A stretch of DNA of 64,000 nt from Ceratotherium simum simum (Eukaryota; Chordata; Mammalia; Perissodactyla; Rhinocerotidae): NCBI RefSeq assembly GCF_000283155.1, contig NW_004454177.1:27862403-27926402 (forward strand), written 5' to 3'. The position numbers and the translations under genes were made by a program. The first letter of the stretch is position 1. Each line of letters begins with the position of its first letter. The notes beneath the pieces are model-generated. The model did not search any database. It saw nothing but the letters and a program-made list of their open reading frames with translations, and was not told where the DNA came from. This document shows positions 24,510 through 36,595 of this stretch, in pieces.

Positions 24510-24595
24510 AAGAGCTTTGAGTCTAGTAGTGTATTTAAGTGTTCAAAACAGTGCCTTGCATGTAGCTGATGTTTAATAAATGTAAGTTCACTTTT
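24510..24595 (+). repeat. L2 3'-end fragment
   Basis: 'cagtgccttgcatgtagctg' followed by 'atgtttaataaatgtaagtt' is the L2 terminus, directly abutting the L1 fragment. Confidence 0.7.
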
Positions 24596-24717
24596 TACTA
24601 AATCCTTTTCCTTTAAAAATTTTAAAATTTTATTAATCATTTTTATAATTATCCTTTAAAATTGTTAACATGTTCATGGAAACAGAGCACTAACTGCTAT
24701 CATTAATTCCTATTTGT

Positions 24718-24728
24718 CTTTCTATCTG

Positions 24729-24796
<68 letters not shown>
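24718..24796. repeat. (TATC)n microsatellite, 17 perfect units
   Basis: Positions 24729-24796 are 17 uninterrupted TATC units, preceded by an imperfect TCTATCTG lead. It is likely to be length-polymorphic. Confidence 0.97.
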
Positions 24797-25319
24797 ATGT
24801 CCCTGCTCCCTTCTAGTCATTCATTCACATACAGTCTGTATTCATCAGTTTAACACACACACATCTGGAATGAACAAAGAATTTAGCCTCTGGGGTGGCT
24901 AAGAATTTGAGAGCCAAAGCTGTATAAATAGTAATTTTCATTACACTGGCCTCATGGAATCGTCTTAATGCAAATGACTTTGTTCGAAGACAGTGAAATC
25001 CTCTTCCAGGAAAGACCTCTGTGTGAACTGCAATGACTATTCTTGTAGAACTGCAATTCAGCTTTACAATCATGAAAATGGCTATGATTAGCCCCCTAGT
25101 GACCTGAAAGTGTTAATGCTACTTCCCAAAGTGTCAAGCAAACAATCAAGGAAAAGGGCATTGGTGCTGGAAGAACCAAGCTCATCATTCAGCACAAGGT
25201 GGGGTCAGATATGCATGCTCCAAGTCAGACATGACTTGCTCAGACTCAACTGGGAGTCTCTAAATGGTGGAATTCTAGAATCCTTGCCTGTTTTTATTCA
25301 CACATTCGATTAGCTACCA

Positions 25320-25688
25320 AGTTCTGTTAATTCTACCATACAAATCTATCTAAAATCTCTCTCCTCTTCTCCATCCTTACCTTAGTTCAGATCCCATTCA
25401 GTCTCCTCTAGACCAGGGCAATAGTCTCCTGACTTGTCTCTTTTAATCTAATCTTGTGCTAGCTCTATTCCATGTTCCCCGTTGCAGGCTCAGGAATCAT
25501 TTTGGAAGGCACATACGATCGTTTGCTCACCAACAAACCTGAACACCATGCCCAGTCTTCCTGTCTCTGTGTTTTTATGCCCACACCTATTCCTTCTTTC
25601 TGGAACATACAGATGTTATTCTTTGTTCTCCTTGCCTGCTTGGCAAACTTTTTCTTTTCAATTTTGAGTACTTATAATATTCGAAGGA
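25320..25688 (+). repeat. L2 LINE segment
   Basis: 'agaccagggcaatagtctcc' followed by 'tattccttctttctggaaca' is typical of the end of the L2 coding region and the 3' UTR. Confidence 0.65.
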
Positions 25689-25689
25689 A

Positions 25690-26585
25690 ACAAGTGCTTA
25701 CTTTTTAAAAAAACTAATAGACTTTATTTTTTTAGAGCAGCGTTGTGTTTACAGAAAAATTGATTGAGAAGTATAGAGTTCCTACATACCCCCTCTTCCC
25801 AGTTTCTCCAATTATTTATATCTTGCAATAGTGTGATACATTTGTTACAACTGATGAACCAATGTTGGTATGTTTTTATTAACTAAAGTCCCTAGTTTAC
25901 TTTAGAGTTCACTCTTTGTGTTGTATATTCTTTGGGTTGATAATTGAGTAATGACATGTGTCCACCATTATAGTATAATATAGATTAGTTTTACTGCCCT
26001 AAAAAACTCCTGTGCTCTACCTATGCATCCCTCTCTCCCTCCCTGCAAAATCTTGGCAACCACTGAAATTTTTACTCTCTCCAAAGTTTTGCCTTTTCTA
26101 GAATGTCATAAAGTTGGAATCATACAGTATATAACATTTTCAAATTGGTTTATCTCACTTAGCAATATGCTTTCAAGTTTCCTCCATGTGTGGCTTGATA
26201 GTTCATTTTTTTTTATCATTGAATAATATTCTATTGTATGGATGTACCACAGTTTGTTTATCCATTCACCTATTGAAGGACATATTGGTCGCTTCAAAGT
26301 TTTGGCAATTATGAATAAAGCTGTTATAAACATTCGTGTCCAGGTTTTTGTGTGGATATACATTTTCAACTCATTTGGGTAAATATTGGGGAGCATGACT
26401 GCTGGATCCTATGTTTAATTTTGCAAGAGCCTTCCAAACTGTCTTCCAAAGAGGTTGTACCATTCTACACTCCCACCAGCAATGAATGAGAGTTCTTGTT
26501 GCTCTGCAACCTCACCAGCAAACATTGTTGTCAGTGTTTTCGGATTTTAGTCATTCTGATAGGTGTGTAGTGTGTATCTCATGGT
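25690..26585 (-). repeat. L1 LINE 3' end with ORF2 C-terminal remnant
   Basis: An L1 on the minus strand. Its 3' UTR lies at the left ('tagagcagcgttgtgtttac' in plus reading). Its ORF2 end lies at about 26106-26396, where the frame still shows CPSIGEWINKLWYIHTIEYY, the conserved carboxy-terminal region. It is truncated at its 5' side near 26585, with stops elsewhere. It cannot encode a working protein. Confidence 0.88.
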
Positions 26586-27089
26586 TGTTTACCTCCTCTT
26601 TTTTCGAGCTCAAGTGTTCTACCTTTGAAATGCCCTCAGAACTTTCTTATACCAAGTGTTGATGTTCTTGAACTAGAACCTCTATGACTTCTATGATTTT
26701 TAGAAATCTCCACGTAATGCAACCACCATTTATGTGCTTAATGAATATTTTATTAATCATAACATTGTTTGCCAACCAAGTCAGATAAGTAATTTTCCAA
26801 TATAAACTTAGATATAGCCTAGATATTATTTATAATATCTAGATTTGACATCACCAGTAACTGCAACACCTCTGAATCTCAGTTTCAAACATAGCCCTCT
26901 GTGATTATCATCTCCTATGCTTCCAGCCTACCTCCTCTGGTACTCCTGCTCAAACAGCACTGTTACTCATGAGACCAGTATCCATTGGTCTTTCCACGTG
27001 TTCACTATCCACCACGACTTTCATTCATCTTCCTCCTTACTCAGCTTGGATTACCCGCTAGCCTACTCAAGAGCTTTACTCTCGCAATT

Positions 27090-28245
27090 TTCACTTTTTT
27101 CTACTGGATCACCATTTTTGATTCCTTCAGGACTGGATCATTTACTTAGGAACAAAAACATGCCTTCATAGTACTCACCTTAACAAAACAATAAAACAAA
27201 AACTTTTCTTAACTCAAACCTTTTTGTTGTTGTTATCGACTCATTTCTTCACTCTCTTTCACAGCAAAACTCCTCAAAAGAGTTGGCGCTACTTGCTATC
27301 TCCACTTCATAAGTCCCCCCTCCCCTTCAACTGGGCTTTTGCCTCCACAATTCCATTGAAATAGATCTTGTCAATGTCACCAATATCCTACACTAGCCAA
27401 AGCCAATGGTCCCTTCTGTCTTCACCTTACTTGATCTCTTACTACTTGTGAAACCTCCAACCATAGCCATTTTGAAGCACTGTCTTCTCTGGGCTTCCAA
27501 GGCACCGGTGCTTGCCTGCTTTCCTCCTGCCTTCACTACCTCCACCTTTGCAGTCTTATTAAGGTGCTCACTGCCCAAAGCTTTTAGCTCTTCTATTCTA
27601 TTTACATTCCCTTGTCTCATGGCTTCAAAAACTATCCATGTGGTAATGACACCCAGCTTTAGATCTCCAGCCTGGGGTCCTTCCCTAGAGCTCCAATTCC
27701 CAGTGTAAAATCCTTTAATGCTTTCCCATTGTATTTGGAGTAAAATACAGTGTTTCTTAATCATGTCTTGCAGGGTTATGACACGTGGCACCATTGGAAG
27801 CTGCATGAAACTTTCACATTCATTGCCAGTCCTCTAACTATTTCCCCAACTCCTTTACCCACTGCTATCTTACCCAATTACTTGGTTCCAGCCCCTCACA
27901 CTGGCCTTCTTTCTGCCCCTGTAATGTCTCAAGTTCATTTCTGTTAGGGGCCTTTGTACTTGCTGTTGCTTCAGCTTGTAAATCTTATCCCTTACCTGCC
28001 TCTTGTTTCCATTTAGGTCTTAACTCTAATAAGACCTCCTCAGAGAGGCCATTTGTTGACTACATTTGCTAAAGTAACTCCCCCAGTCACTCCAGTCCTT
28101 TATTTTACTTCGTAACATATTTCTTGTCCATTTCATCCCACTTCAACATAAGCTATATGAGGGCAGGCACTGTGATTGTCTCATTCTCTGCTTTATCCTC
28201 AGTGCCTGGCACGGACTGGATGCTCAATATATACATTTGGTGTCA
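27090..28245 (+). repeat. L2 LINE, about 1.15 kb including reverse-transcriptase-region remnant
   Basis: 'gcaaaactcctcaaaagagt' through 'agccaatggtcccttctgtc' and 'ctcatggcttcaaaaactat' is L2 ORF2. It is followed by the 3' UTR ending 'gatgctcaatatatacattt'. It is riddled with stops. Confidence 0.8.
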
Positions 28246-28329
28246 GCTGATATTATCTCATTTAATTTCTAAAGCAAATGTTACTTAGCTTTTAGGGTTC
28301 AATCCAAATGATTGATTTTTTTACCCTAC

Positions 28330-28505
28330 TTCCCTGGGCAAGGTCAGCCTCTGCTTCCTCTAGCGCTTTTATAACCTCTGGTACAGACCCCTATTTGAGC
28401 CCTTATCGATGTTCATTGTGATTGTTTGCTTGACTTGCCCCCGTAAGAATTTGCTGTATCCCCAGTATTTAATCCAGCGCCTGATATATATTAGGCACTC
28501 AAATA
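28330..28505 (+). repeat. L2 3'-end fragment
   Basis: 'ccccagtatttaatccagcg' followed by 'tattaggcactcaaatagg' is a diverged L2 terminus. Confidence 0.65.
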
Positions 28506-28949
28506 GGTGGGGGTCCCACTGACATAAGTGACACTAAACTGAACTTATGTTTCAGTTTAGTGGGCCTCTCTCTCCCCGCCAGAGACTATCCTTTTTCCAG
28601 AAGAAGCAGGTAGAACCCCATACACAGGGTGTGGTTATTAAGAACTTGCACCATAATTAAATTAGTGATGTTTTCCTGTATACTAAAACATCAGACACTC
28701 ATAGAGTGCTTTGTAGGCTTGAAAGTTTCAAGCAGCTTCCAAAGGTACCAATTTATCACAAGGGAGCTACTGAGGACCCAGAACATGCTGGTTTATTAGG
28801 TAGTAGCACCTCTTAAACAGATATTTCCCAGCAAAGTATACTTACAAGTGCTGTTTTGTTAATCAAATGTCAGAGCAAAGCAACTAATTAACACTAGAAA
28901 AATTCTTTCAAAACTGACGTAAAGAACATGAAGAAGCATTTACTTACTT

Positions 28950-30095
28950 TTAAAACAATCATCTATGTTGTGATGATTCCCAAATCTGTAACTCCATCTT
29001 CACTTTCTTCTATAAGTTTTGTCCAAATGGGAAGTTGCACTTTTTTGGCTCCCTTGCATCTCAACTACACTGTTTCAAACTCAACCCACCATCTTCTTTC
29101 TCAAACCACATCTGCCTCTTTTATCCAGGAACCACCAAGCTCTCATTTATCTAAGCTTATAGAGCTAGTTGTAGGCTCTCCCCTCTACTTTTCATACTGT
29201 TGTTGGTTCTTCCTTCCAAAGGACTGCTATCCCTGTCTTCATTTCTGTTTCTATTGCCCACCCCCCTGGGCCTGGTCTATAGTTTGATAACTAAATAACC
29301 ATCACATATCTGGGATTCAAGCCTCAAGTCTTGTCCTCATCTAGGACATTGTACACACGATGCTGAAACACTCTATCATTTTGCAGATAAGAGACCACTA
29401 AGACTACCAAATTCCATCATTGTCTTACCCCATCCAACTTATTCAAATTGGTTTCCTGAACTTTCAAACATGAGTCCTGGGCTGGTAACCCCAGAATATG
29501 CGATGTTCAGTTGAGTCTTCACCCCAAACCTTCCAGAACACAGAATTATTTTATTCCTCTATTAAGTGGTTACCAAGCACTCTATTTCTTCCAGTGGCTC
29601 CCAGTTGTATCTAAACTCACCAATAAGGCACACGAAGCCTGTTGACATCCAGCTTTGCTCCTCAGTCTTTGCTACTCTTGTGTTCCCACCGTCCCTGTCC
29701 CTTTCCCCACTCCATGTCTCCCTCCCCTCTAGGTTCCAATCAACTACCTATGCCTCATCAAACCTGCTATCGTTTTATGTCTGGAACACTCTGCTCAGTT
29801 TCTCCATGGGACTAAATTCCAATCATTTTTAACGTTAAATTCAGTGGTTTTTCTCCTCAGGGAAGCTGTCCTTCATCATCTCTCCACACTCCAAATCAAG
29901 CAAACCTTCTTTGTGATTCCTCGCACGGCACTTATCAAAACTATCCCAGAAGGTTTGTTTACTGTCCATTTTTTCCTTACCAAATCATGAGCTCTTTGAG
30001 AGGAGAAACAATATTTTATTGATCTTTGTACCTCTAGATACATAGTAGGCACACAAAATAAGCTTACGTACGGAATGAGTGAGTGAGTGATGGAT
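28950..30095 (+). repeat. L2 LINE, about 1.1 kb
   Basis: It opens with the L2 ORF2 block ('ttgtgatgattcccaaatct'). It continues through 'cagtggctcccagttgtatc' and 'tatgtctggaacactctgct' to the tail 'cacacaaaataagcttacgt' and GTGA repeats. It has the same orientation as the copy at 27.1-28.2 kb. Confidence 0.75.
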
Positions 30096-30539
30096 AAAAG
30101 AATATCTGTTCAAATTCCATCCTCCTTTCAGGAGCATAGATTGAGTCATTTCACTTCCACAAGCTCCTCCTCTATGATTCAAATTCTATTTCGATTTTTC
30201 TATTAATAGATTCCTATAGCACCCAGCCATTCTCTGTATTATAATTAAATTATATATTGCCTTTACTCAAGTCTTGCTTCCTCATTCCTGAAAGACAGGT
30301 CTCTTAACACCTTTCTGGCAATGCTATTAGCACCTATTACAAGAAATAATTAGTAAATTGATGAATGAATGAAATGGATGAAAAATAGATTCCAAGATGG
30401 CAAACATAAAACCAATGGAAGAAGTAAAACTGAAGTCAGAAGGCAAAGTAATTCTGAGAAAGGTGATGGAGAACTATAGGCAACTGGAATTTATGATCTA
30501 TAACTTGAATATGAAACTCTAAACAATACAATTAAAGTC

Positions 30540-30615
30540 ATTCATTCAAAAACATTTATTACATGATTTTTATGTGCTGCCATTATGCGAGGCACTAGTA
30601 TTAAGCCATAATTTA
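30540..30615 (-). repeat. L2 3'-end fragment, minus
   Basis: 'cattcaaaaacatttattac' followed by 'gcgaggcactagtatt' is the complement of the L2 terminus. Confidence 0.55.
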
Positions 30616-31024
30616 ATTTACTGAGAAGACCAAATACCACCCTTAAATTGTTAAACACCCCTATTCTATTAGAGATATAAAGAGAGGATACAGACGAAGG
30701 AGCAACCAACTGTTCTCTTGAGGGTTTTCTTACTGTCCTAAATGCTTTTCTCCCAAAAGAAAAAACTTAAGGCCTCACAGAAATTCTTCAGCCACCAGAG
30801 AGCAAGCCACTTTCATTACTCTAGATTTGGGATAATACGAAAGCCATTTGCTATGCAAAGATTACCAAAAAGAAGTAAGAGTGACTCTGGATCACTTGAA
30901 TGATGCCGGACCTCATGGTCTAAATGCATGTTTTGTAAAGCCTGCATCTTTGTGCCTTTCAATGGGGAAAGAACGGGGAACATCTGTGAGATGGAGCTGA
31001 AAGATGGGTGCTGTTGCTCTATGC

Positions 31025-31234
31025 CAGCGTTTCTTAACATGGGCAGTCTTTACATTTGGGGTCATATAACTCTGTGGGGGACTGTCTTGTGCATTTTGGC
31101 GTGTTTAGCAGCATTCCTGGCCTCTACCCACTATAGGCTCCACTACCCTCCACTACTGTGACAACAAAAAAAATGTCTCCAGACATTAGCAAATGTTCCT
31201 TGGGGGCAAAATTGCCCCTAGTTGAGAACAAATG
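31025..31234 (-). mobile_element. MER5A-type hAT DNA transposon
   Basis: A 210-bp element with CAGCGTTTCTTAAC at the left and GTTGAGAACAAATG at the right. The middle holds 'gcattcctggcctctaccca' and 'tgtctccagacattagcaaa'. It is flanked by the 8-bp sites ctctatgc (31017-31024) and atctatgc (31235-31242), which match at 7 of 8. It is nonautonomous. Confidence 0.9.
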
Positions 31235-31249
31235 ATCTATGCCATGCTT

Positions 31250-34240
31250 TGGAAATATTTCTACGTTTGAGAATAACTGGAATGCAAACCATCAGTTTCC
31301 TCACGCACATTTCCATATTCAATAAAAACATTTTTCCTCTCAATGATTTTGACTATGAGGGTTTTTTTTGACATAGGTATTTACATTTTATATATGGATA
31401 GGTATCTCTTAATCACATTGTACATACCGTTTCATCTCTGGTCTTTTACTTACCTTTTTTAGCTAATTCTAAATATTCAGGATTTCTCTTAATAATACGG
31501 ATAACTCATCTTCTACTATTAATTAAAGTAAAGCATTGGTGATTTCAAATCTAGGCTCTGACAATCCTTAGATTTCTAAAAAAGACTACCAAAGAGTAAA
31601 AGGTGTAAAACACTGCAGCAATATAAAAACACTCCCCGGAAAGTGTCAGAGACCTAAAGGCTGCATCTAATGAGTTTTAGTTGTTCAGCTGCCTGTACAG
31701 AGGCCTGGGAATTTCACAACTGCCCAGCATCTTCCCTCAAAGGCTGAGAACCTTGAGAAAGAGCAGCAGTGACAGAGACTGCAAGAATAAAAATAAAGAG
31801 AAGAAAAGAAAAGGGAACTGGGGAGACTAGCCTCGGTGGGGGCAATGGTAGGTGGTCACAGAACAGCAAGTAGCAGGTAGAGAAGCTAGCAGCCTACGGG
31901 TGAGACAAAGACAGAAAAACATGTGGGAAGTTTAGGATGTCACCTTAAGGACAAAGATCATCTCTAGGGTGTGTGAGAAAAACAGAAAGGGCTCCTACAC
32001 AAGATGAACACCAGAGACTTTAAAGAAAGCCAGCGCCTCTCCTCCATCAGTGCCCACTTGGCCAGTGGTCTGCATCTGCTTCTGCAGCCCAACCACGTCA
32101 CCACATTTGATGTCATGATGGCACTCAACTCTATTCCTCTAGTCTGTTCAGGATGCATTCTCTATACAGAATTTTCAATTGCAAACCAATTAAAAATAAA
32201 AACTTCTAGCTACCAAGTCCTCTTCTCAGACACTTTCATTTCACACCATGCCCCCCCCCTTTTTTAAAGCACTTACAACTCTAGCTAAATAATGATTTGT
32301 GTAGCTTTTATTTAATGTTTGTCTTCCCCGACAGACTACAACTCCCATAAGCTTAGGGACAATGTTTTAGACACCACTGTATACCCAATTTCTGAGTCAG
32401 TGGCTTTTGGCACTCAATATTTATTTTTTAAAAAATGAGTCTTTGATTATCCAGTTTGTTCTCTGAGGGTACCAGATATCAGAAGGAAGTCAGATTGCTA
32501 AAAATCAATATGCTGAAATAAGCAATGTACAGAATGAACAGTTTGCCAAAGCAAATTTGCCAAAAATCAATATGCTAAATTTACCAAAACATTTTTTTTT
32601 ATAACTGTTTACAAAGTTAATGGAAATTCATATTACACTGGGTGGTTTTAATAGCTTTTGAAGATTTTAGGGAAGCGTTAGATGACTATTTATTCATTTT
32701 GTCTTAAGAGCAGCATTTTAGCGAATGTCCTTTTTTACTGGAAGTTAAGAGTGAGAGTGATTTAGACTTCTACTAAATAGATCTAATATTAAGATAAATT
32801 TGATAGTGTCCTGATCTTTTGAGTAATCCCATCCTTATTTCCTTTCTATGGCATTGGACAGTTTTCACTTTTCCTGTTGAATCTGTCTGCCCACTGCTAC
32901 CAAGTTGACACTTCCCATTTATTATATAGCCCAGTTGCTAGATAATAACAAATGAGCTTATCATTTGAGATTGAATGATTTTTGACATTCTAGATTTCGT
33001 TAGCTGTTTCCTTAGCTGTCATTTTCTATTATTTTAGACTTCAGCCGTTCTTACATTTTCAGCCAGAGTGACTCATCAGCCTTAATTTGGTGCTTCTGGC
33101 AATTCACTTGTTAAATTTCATCATATCACATGTGAAGAGATTGTTTTGGGGATCTGAGTATCTTCCATCCTCTGTCATTAAAAATATTTCAAATTTTAGG
33201 CATGTTCTTTTACCAATTACTCAAAGGGTATATCAGCTTAAGATTTGTATTTCTAACAACCAGTAGCCAAAATTTCACCATTTCCTGTTGATATGGTCAC
33301 TCTGGATCTTTCCTCAGCAAATTTATATTTATGATGAATATACGGCAAACTAATGTCATCCTGAAATTGTGATAGTTGACTATAACATATATGCTTCTGA
33401 ATATTAATCATATTGATAAGATAATTAAGCTACCTGTGACCCTTAGTTTTTGAGAAATTAAATACCCTTAAAATGCTGGATATAGAAAAGTAAAACCCTG
33501 AATTAGAACTTCCTAGAAATTGTCAAAGCTGTTAAAACAGTTCCATCCACTATGGAGTTCTGTAAATTTTGTAATTGGTATTTTAGTAAATTTGATAAAG
33601 TGATTTAAACCTCTAGATAGCAGAGTTATTTTGGCAATTGGTTAATTTAAAAATTAAAACAATAAAGTGTCTACTTGTAGAAGGATAATGGAAAGATGAA
33701 AAGTCTCTCCGGTGTGGCACCCTGCCAAGGCTTTTGCCACTATTCCACTCTTAATTCAGTGGACAGAAATGCTGAAAAGAAGTCTCTATAGAAATATATT
33801 AACCTGAGAATTACAGTAAAGAAAAGGAATCTCTGTTGTGAAGAAAAAAATAAAAGCGCTTTATAATCCTAAACTGTCTTACTAAGAAACTTGCCCAGTG
33901 CTTTTATTAACAAAATCTCAACTGTATCTGAGACAACAGATTATAGAAAGAAAATGGCCATTTAAGATACCTTTTAAGATGCTAGACTTATGCAGAATCA
34001 GTTTTAAAAAACCCAAAACTTCTAAAGTAAGAAAGTCCTTTTTTTTTTGCTTTCTTTCTTCTATTAGATAGCTTGGAAGCAAGCATTTAATTTGATACCA
34101 TCACACTGGGAGCTGTGTTTATAGAAAACGAATGCCAAAGGATAGGAAATCAAACTGAACACTACACTTTGATTAGGTAGTTGGGGGATGGACTTTTCTC
34201 TTTGAGACCCAAGCTTGAACCTGAAGAGGATTTTCAAAGT
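31250..34240. other. AT-rich intron sequence, mostly unrecognised
   Basis: No gene is visible. An L2 3' end lies at about 32285-32425 ('cccataagcttagggacaat'). From about 32490 to 33670 the sequence is AT-rich and has short internal repeats, which may be an old unclassified transposon. Confidence 0.5.
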
Positions 34241-34250
34241 TGGATTGTAA

Positions 34251-34493
34251 TTTTTTTTTCCTTTTTTTTCTGAGGAAGATTCACTCTGAGCTAACACCTG
34301 TTGCTAATCCTCCTCATTTTTTTTTTGCTTGAGGAAGATTAGCCCTGAGCTAACATCTGTGCCAACCTTCCTCTACTTTGTATGTGGGTCACTGCCACAG
34401 CATGGCTAACGAGTGGTGCGAGTCCACGTTCGGAAACTGAACCTGGGCCGCTGAAGCAGAGCACGCTGAACTTAACACCATGGGGCCAGCCTG
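34251..34493 (-). mobile_element. ERE SINE (short form, two tail units)
   Basis: The plus-strand reading begins with a T-rich tail, has two 'gaggaagatt' units and ends 'aacaccatggggccagcc', the complement of the tRNA-like head. It is flanked by TGGATTGTAA at 34241-34250 and 34494-34503, a perfect 10-bp duplication. Confidence 0.92.
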
Positions 34494-35384
34494 TGGATTG
34501 TAAAAATTTTTAATGGCTGTGGACAAAGGGCTTTTGTTCTGATGTAGCTAATGTCAATGACGTGGGGTTGAGAAGTTTTTCTAGCTAGACTCGAGCATTC
34601 TGCTCTCCACCTATAAGGAGGAGGCCCCTCTCTTAGGAACAGTTGGCAGTGGGATGACGATCTTATAGCTTTAACAAGGCTGTGAGATCATATTCAGCAA
34701 TTTATCCCTACCTGCTGCTGATTTTCCTTTTGACAGGTAGCTTAACCAAGACTGTGGATGTTATTAGTTTCTTTTCTCATATTAATCAATAGGGTTTAGG
34801 GTGTTATTTCCCACTCTTGTCTTGTTGTGTTTCTCATATTCATGTGGATGCTTTGGTCTGCTCCTGAACTTTTCTCATTGCTGTGAGAAAAGTTCTCCCT
34901 GGTAAATAACCAGAATCAGAATATAAATCATAATGTAGTTGATCCTTAATCACCCAAAGTGTACTAACCACAGCATAATGTTAATCCCATCTTGGGTTTC
35001 CTCTGCTTCTCCAGCTAAATTAGGCTCCTATTTAATGGCATGCAATTTAGGAACACAAAGAAATCTTTATGCCAAACAAATCTGTGGCAAAACTCAAAAG
35101 CAAAATTTAAACGATTTTAGCAATAGCTGTTATCCCTGCCACTTCCAGTGGGGAGATTAATACAAAATTTAATGCACATGTAATATTATGACTGTATATG
35201 TAACAACACCCAGGGCCAAATCATCTTCATCAGGAGACTTACTTAATTAAAATGGAAGGGGTAAACTGGATAATGGCTGGATAGCCACTAGTGATAGTGG
35301 CTATTACAGATTTGGTGACAGCACCAAACCAGATTCATCTAGACTGTTTGTCATCATGGATTGTAAAACCAGCCACAGAATTTT

Positions 35385-36150
35385 GTAACTCCTCACATCA
35401 AGAGGTAAATTTTATTTCCCTATCTTTTGAATCTGAGCTGGCTTGGTGTTCTGGACTGAATGTTTCTGTTCCTTCCCAAATTCATATGTTGAGATATAAT
35501 CCCCAATGTGACAGAAGGTGGGGTCTTTGGGAGGTCATTAGGCTCCACCTCCATGAATGAGATTAGTGTCCTTATAGGAAGAGACCAGAGAGCTAGTTGG
35601 CTGTATTTCCTTTATGAGAGGATACAATGAGAAGTAAGCAGTCTACAACCTGGAAGGGGGCTCTCATCAGATCCCAAGCGTGCTTACACTCTGGATCTTG
35701 GACTGTGTAGCCAGTCTGTGGCACTTTGTTATAGCAGCCCAAACTGACTAAGACATTTGGTCACTCGCTTTGACTAATAAAATGCAGTGGAAGTAACACT
35801 GCGCAAGTTTCGATCCCGAGCCTCAAGAGGCTTTGTGGTCTCTGCTCTTGCCACACTTAAATCCTGAGATCACTATATGACCAAGCTAGAGAATAAGAAG
35901 CCATGTGAAGGAGAACTGAGCACCTCAGATGCCAGCTGCCAATCGTGACATATGAGTGAGTCTATCCTAGATCAGCCAGCCTACTCATCAGCTGACCGCA
36001 ATCTCCTGAAAAAGCCCAGCAGAGATCAGCCAAGCCAGCCCAGATAAGTAGAAGAACCCAGCAATCCACAACACTGTGAGCTAAATAAAATGGTTGTTGT
36101 TTTAAGCCACTAAGAAGTGTTACATGGCAATAGGTAACTGATGCAATTGT
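35385..36150 (+). repeat. ERVL/MLT-type LTR, interrupted by a younger LTR
   Basis: The left part carries 'tttgaatctgagctggcttg'. The sequence resumes after 35760 with 'tcactcgctttgactaataa', then 'agcctcaagaggctttgtgg' and 'gtgagctaaataaaatggtt', with AATAAA near 36085. It ends 'aataggtaactgatgcaatt'. These are hallmarks of a common mammalian LTR. The exact subfamily is not certain. Confidence 0.7.
35447..35755 (+). mobile_element. MaLR (MST/MLT1-type) solo LTR inside another LTR
   Basis: It starts TGTTCTGGACTGAATGTTTC, ends GACTAAGACA, and is flanked by cttgg (35442-35446) and tttgg (35756-35760), a 5-bp duplication with one mismatch. The internal AATAAA-containing segment normally found near the 3' end is missing, so the LTR is internally deleted. 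Confidence 0.8.
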
Positions 36151-36434
36151 GTTTTATATTTCATACCTTTGTCTCTCCAGAAGCAGCCCCTATCACAATG
36201 AAACTCAATAATCCGCCACTTGGCATGAGCATCAAGGATGTAGCATTTGTATATCATAAGATGCAGCCATAGCCACGGACAAGACAACTTCCAGAAAATT
36301 CCTTAGGCAGTTGATGTTTACACCTTCAATGTTGCAATTGCTGTTTGTTTCAACTGAAGGTTTATTAGGATCTCCGATGCCTATATAAGTATATGTAAAT
36401 TATACTATTATTTCATTCCTTCATCAGGACTCAG

Positions 36435-36595
36435 CTTTTTAAAAAATCAGCTTGATGAGATATAATTTGTATGCCATAAAGTTCACCTGTTTAAAGTGTG
36501 CAATTATGTGGTTTTTAGTATATTTACAGAGTTGTGCAATTACCAAAATCTAATTTTTGAACATTTTCATCACCCCCAAAGGGACACAGCTTTTC
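36435..36595 (-). repeat. L1 3' UTR fragment
   Basis: 'atgccataaagttcacctgt' followed by 'tttagtatatttacagagtt' and 'aacattttcatcacccccaa' is the complement of an old L1 3' UTR. Confidence 0.75.

Noticed and set aside
26106..26396. Protein-like sequence resembling a reverse transcriptase C-terminus
   Set aside because: It is real homology but to L1 ORF2 in a truncated element, so it is annotated as a repeat and not as a gene.
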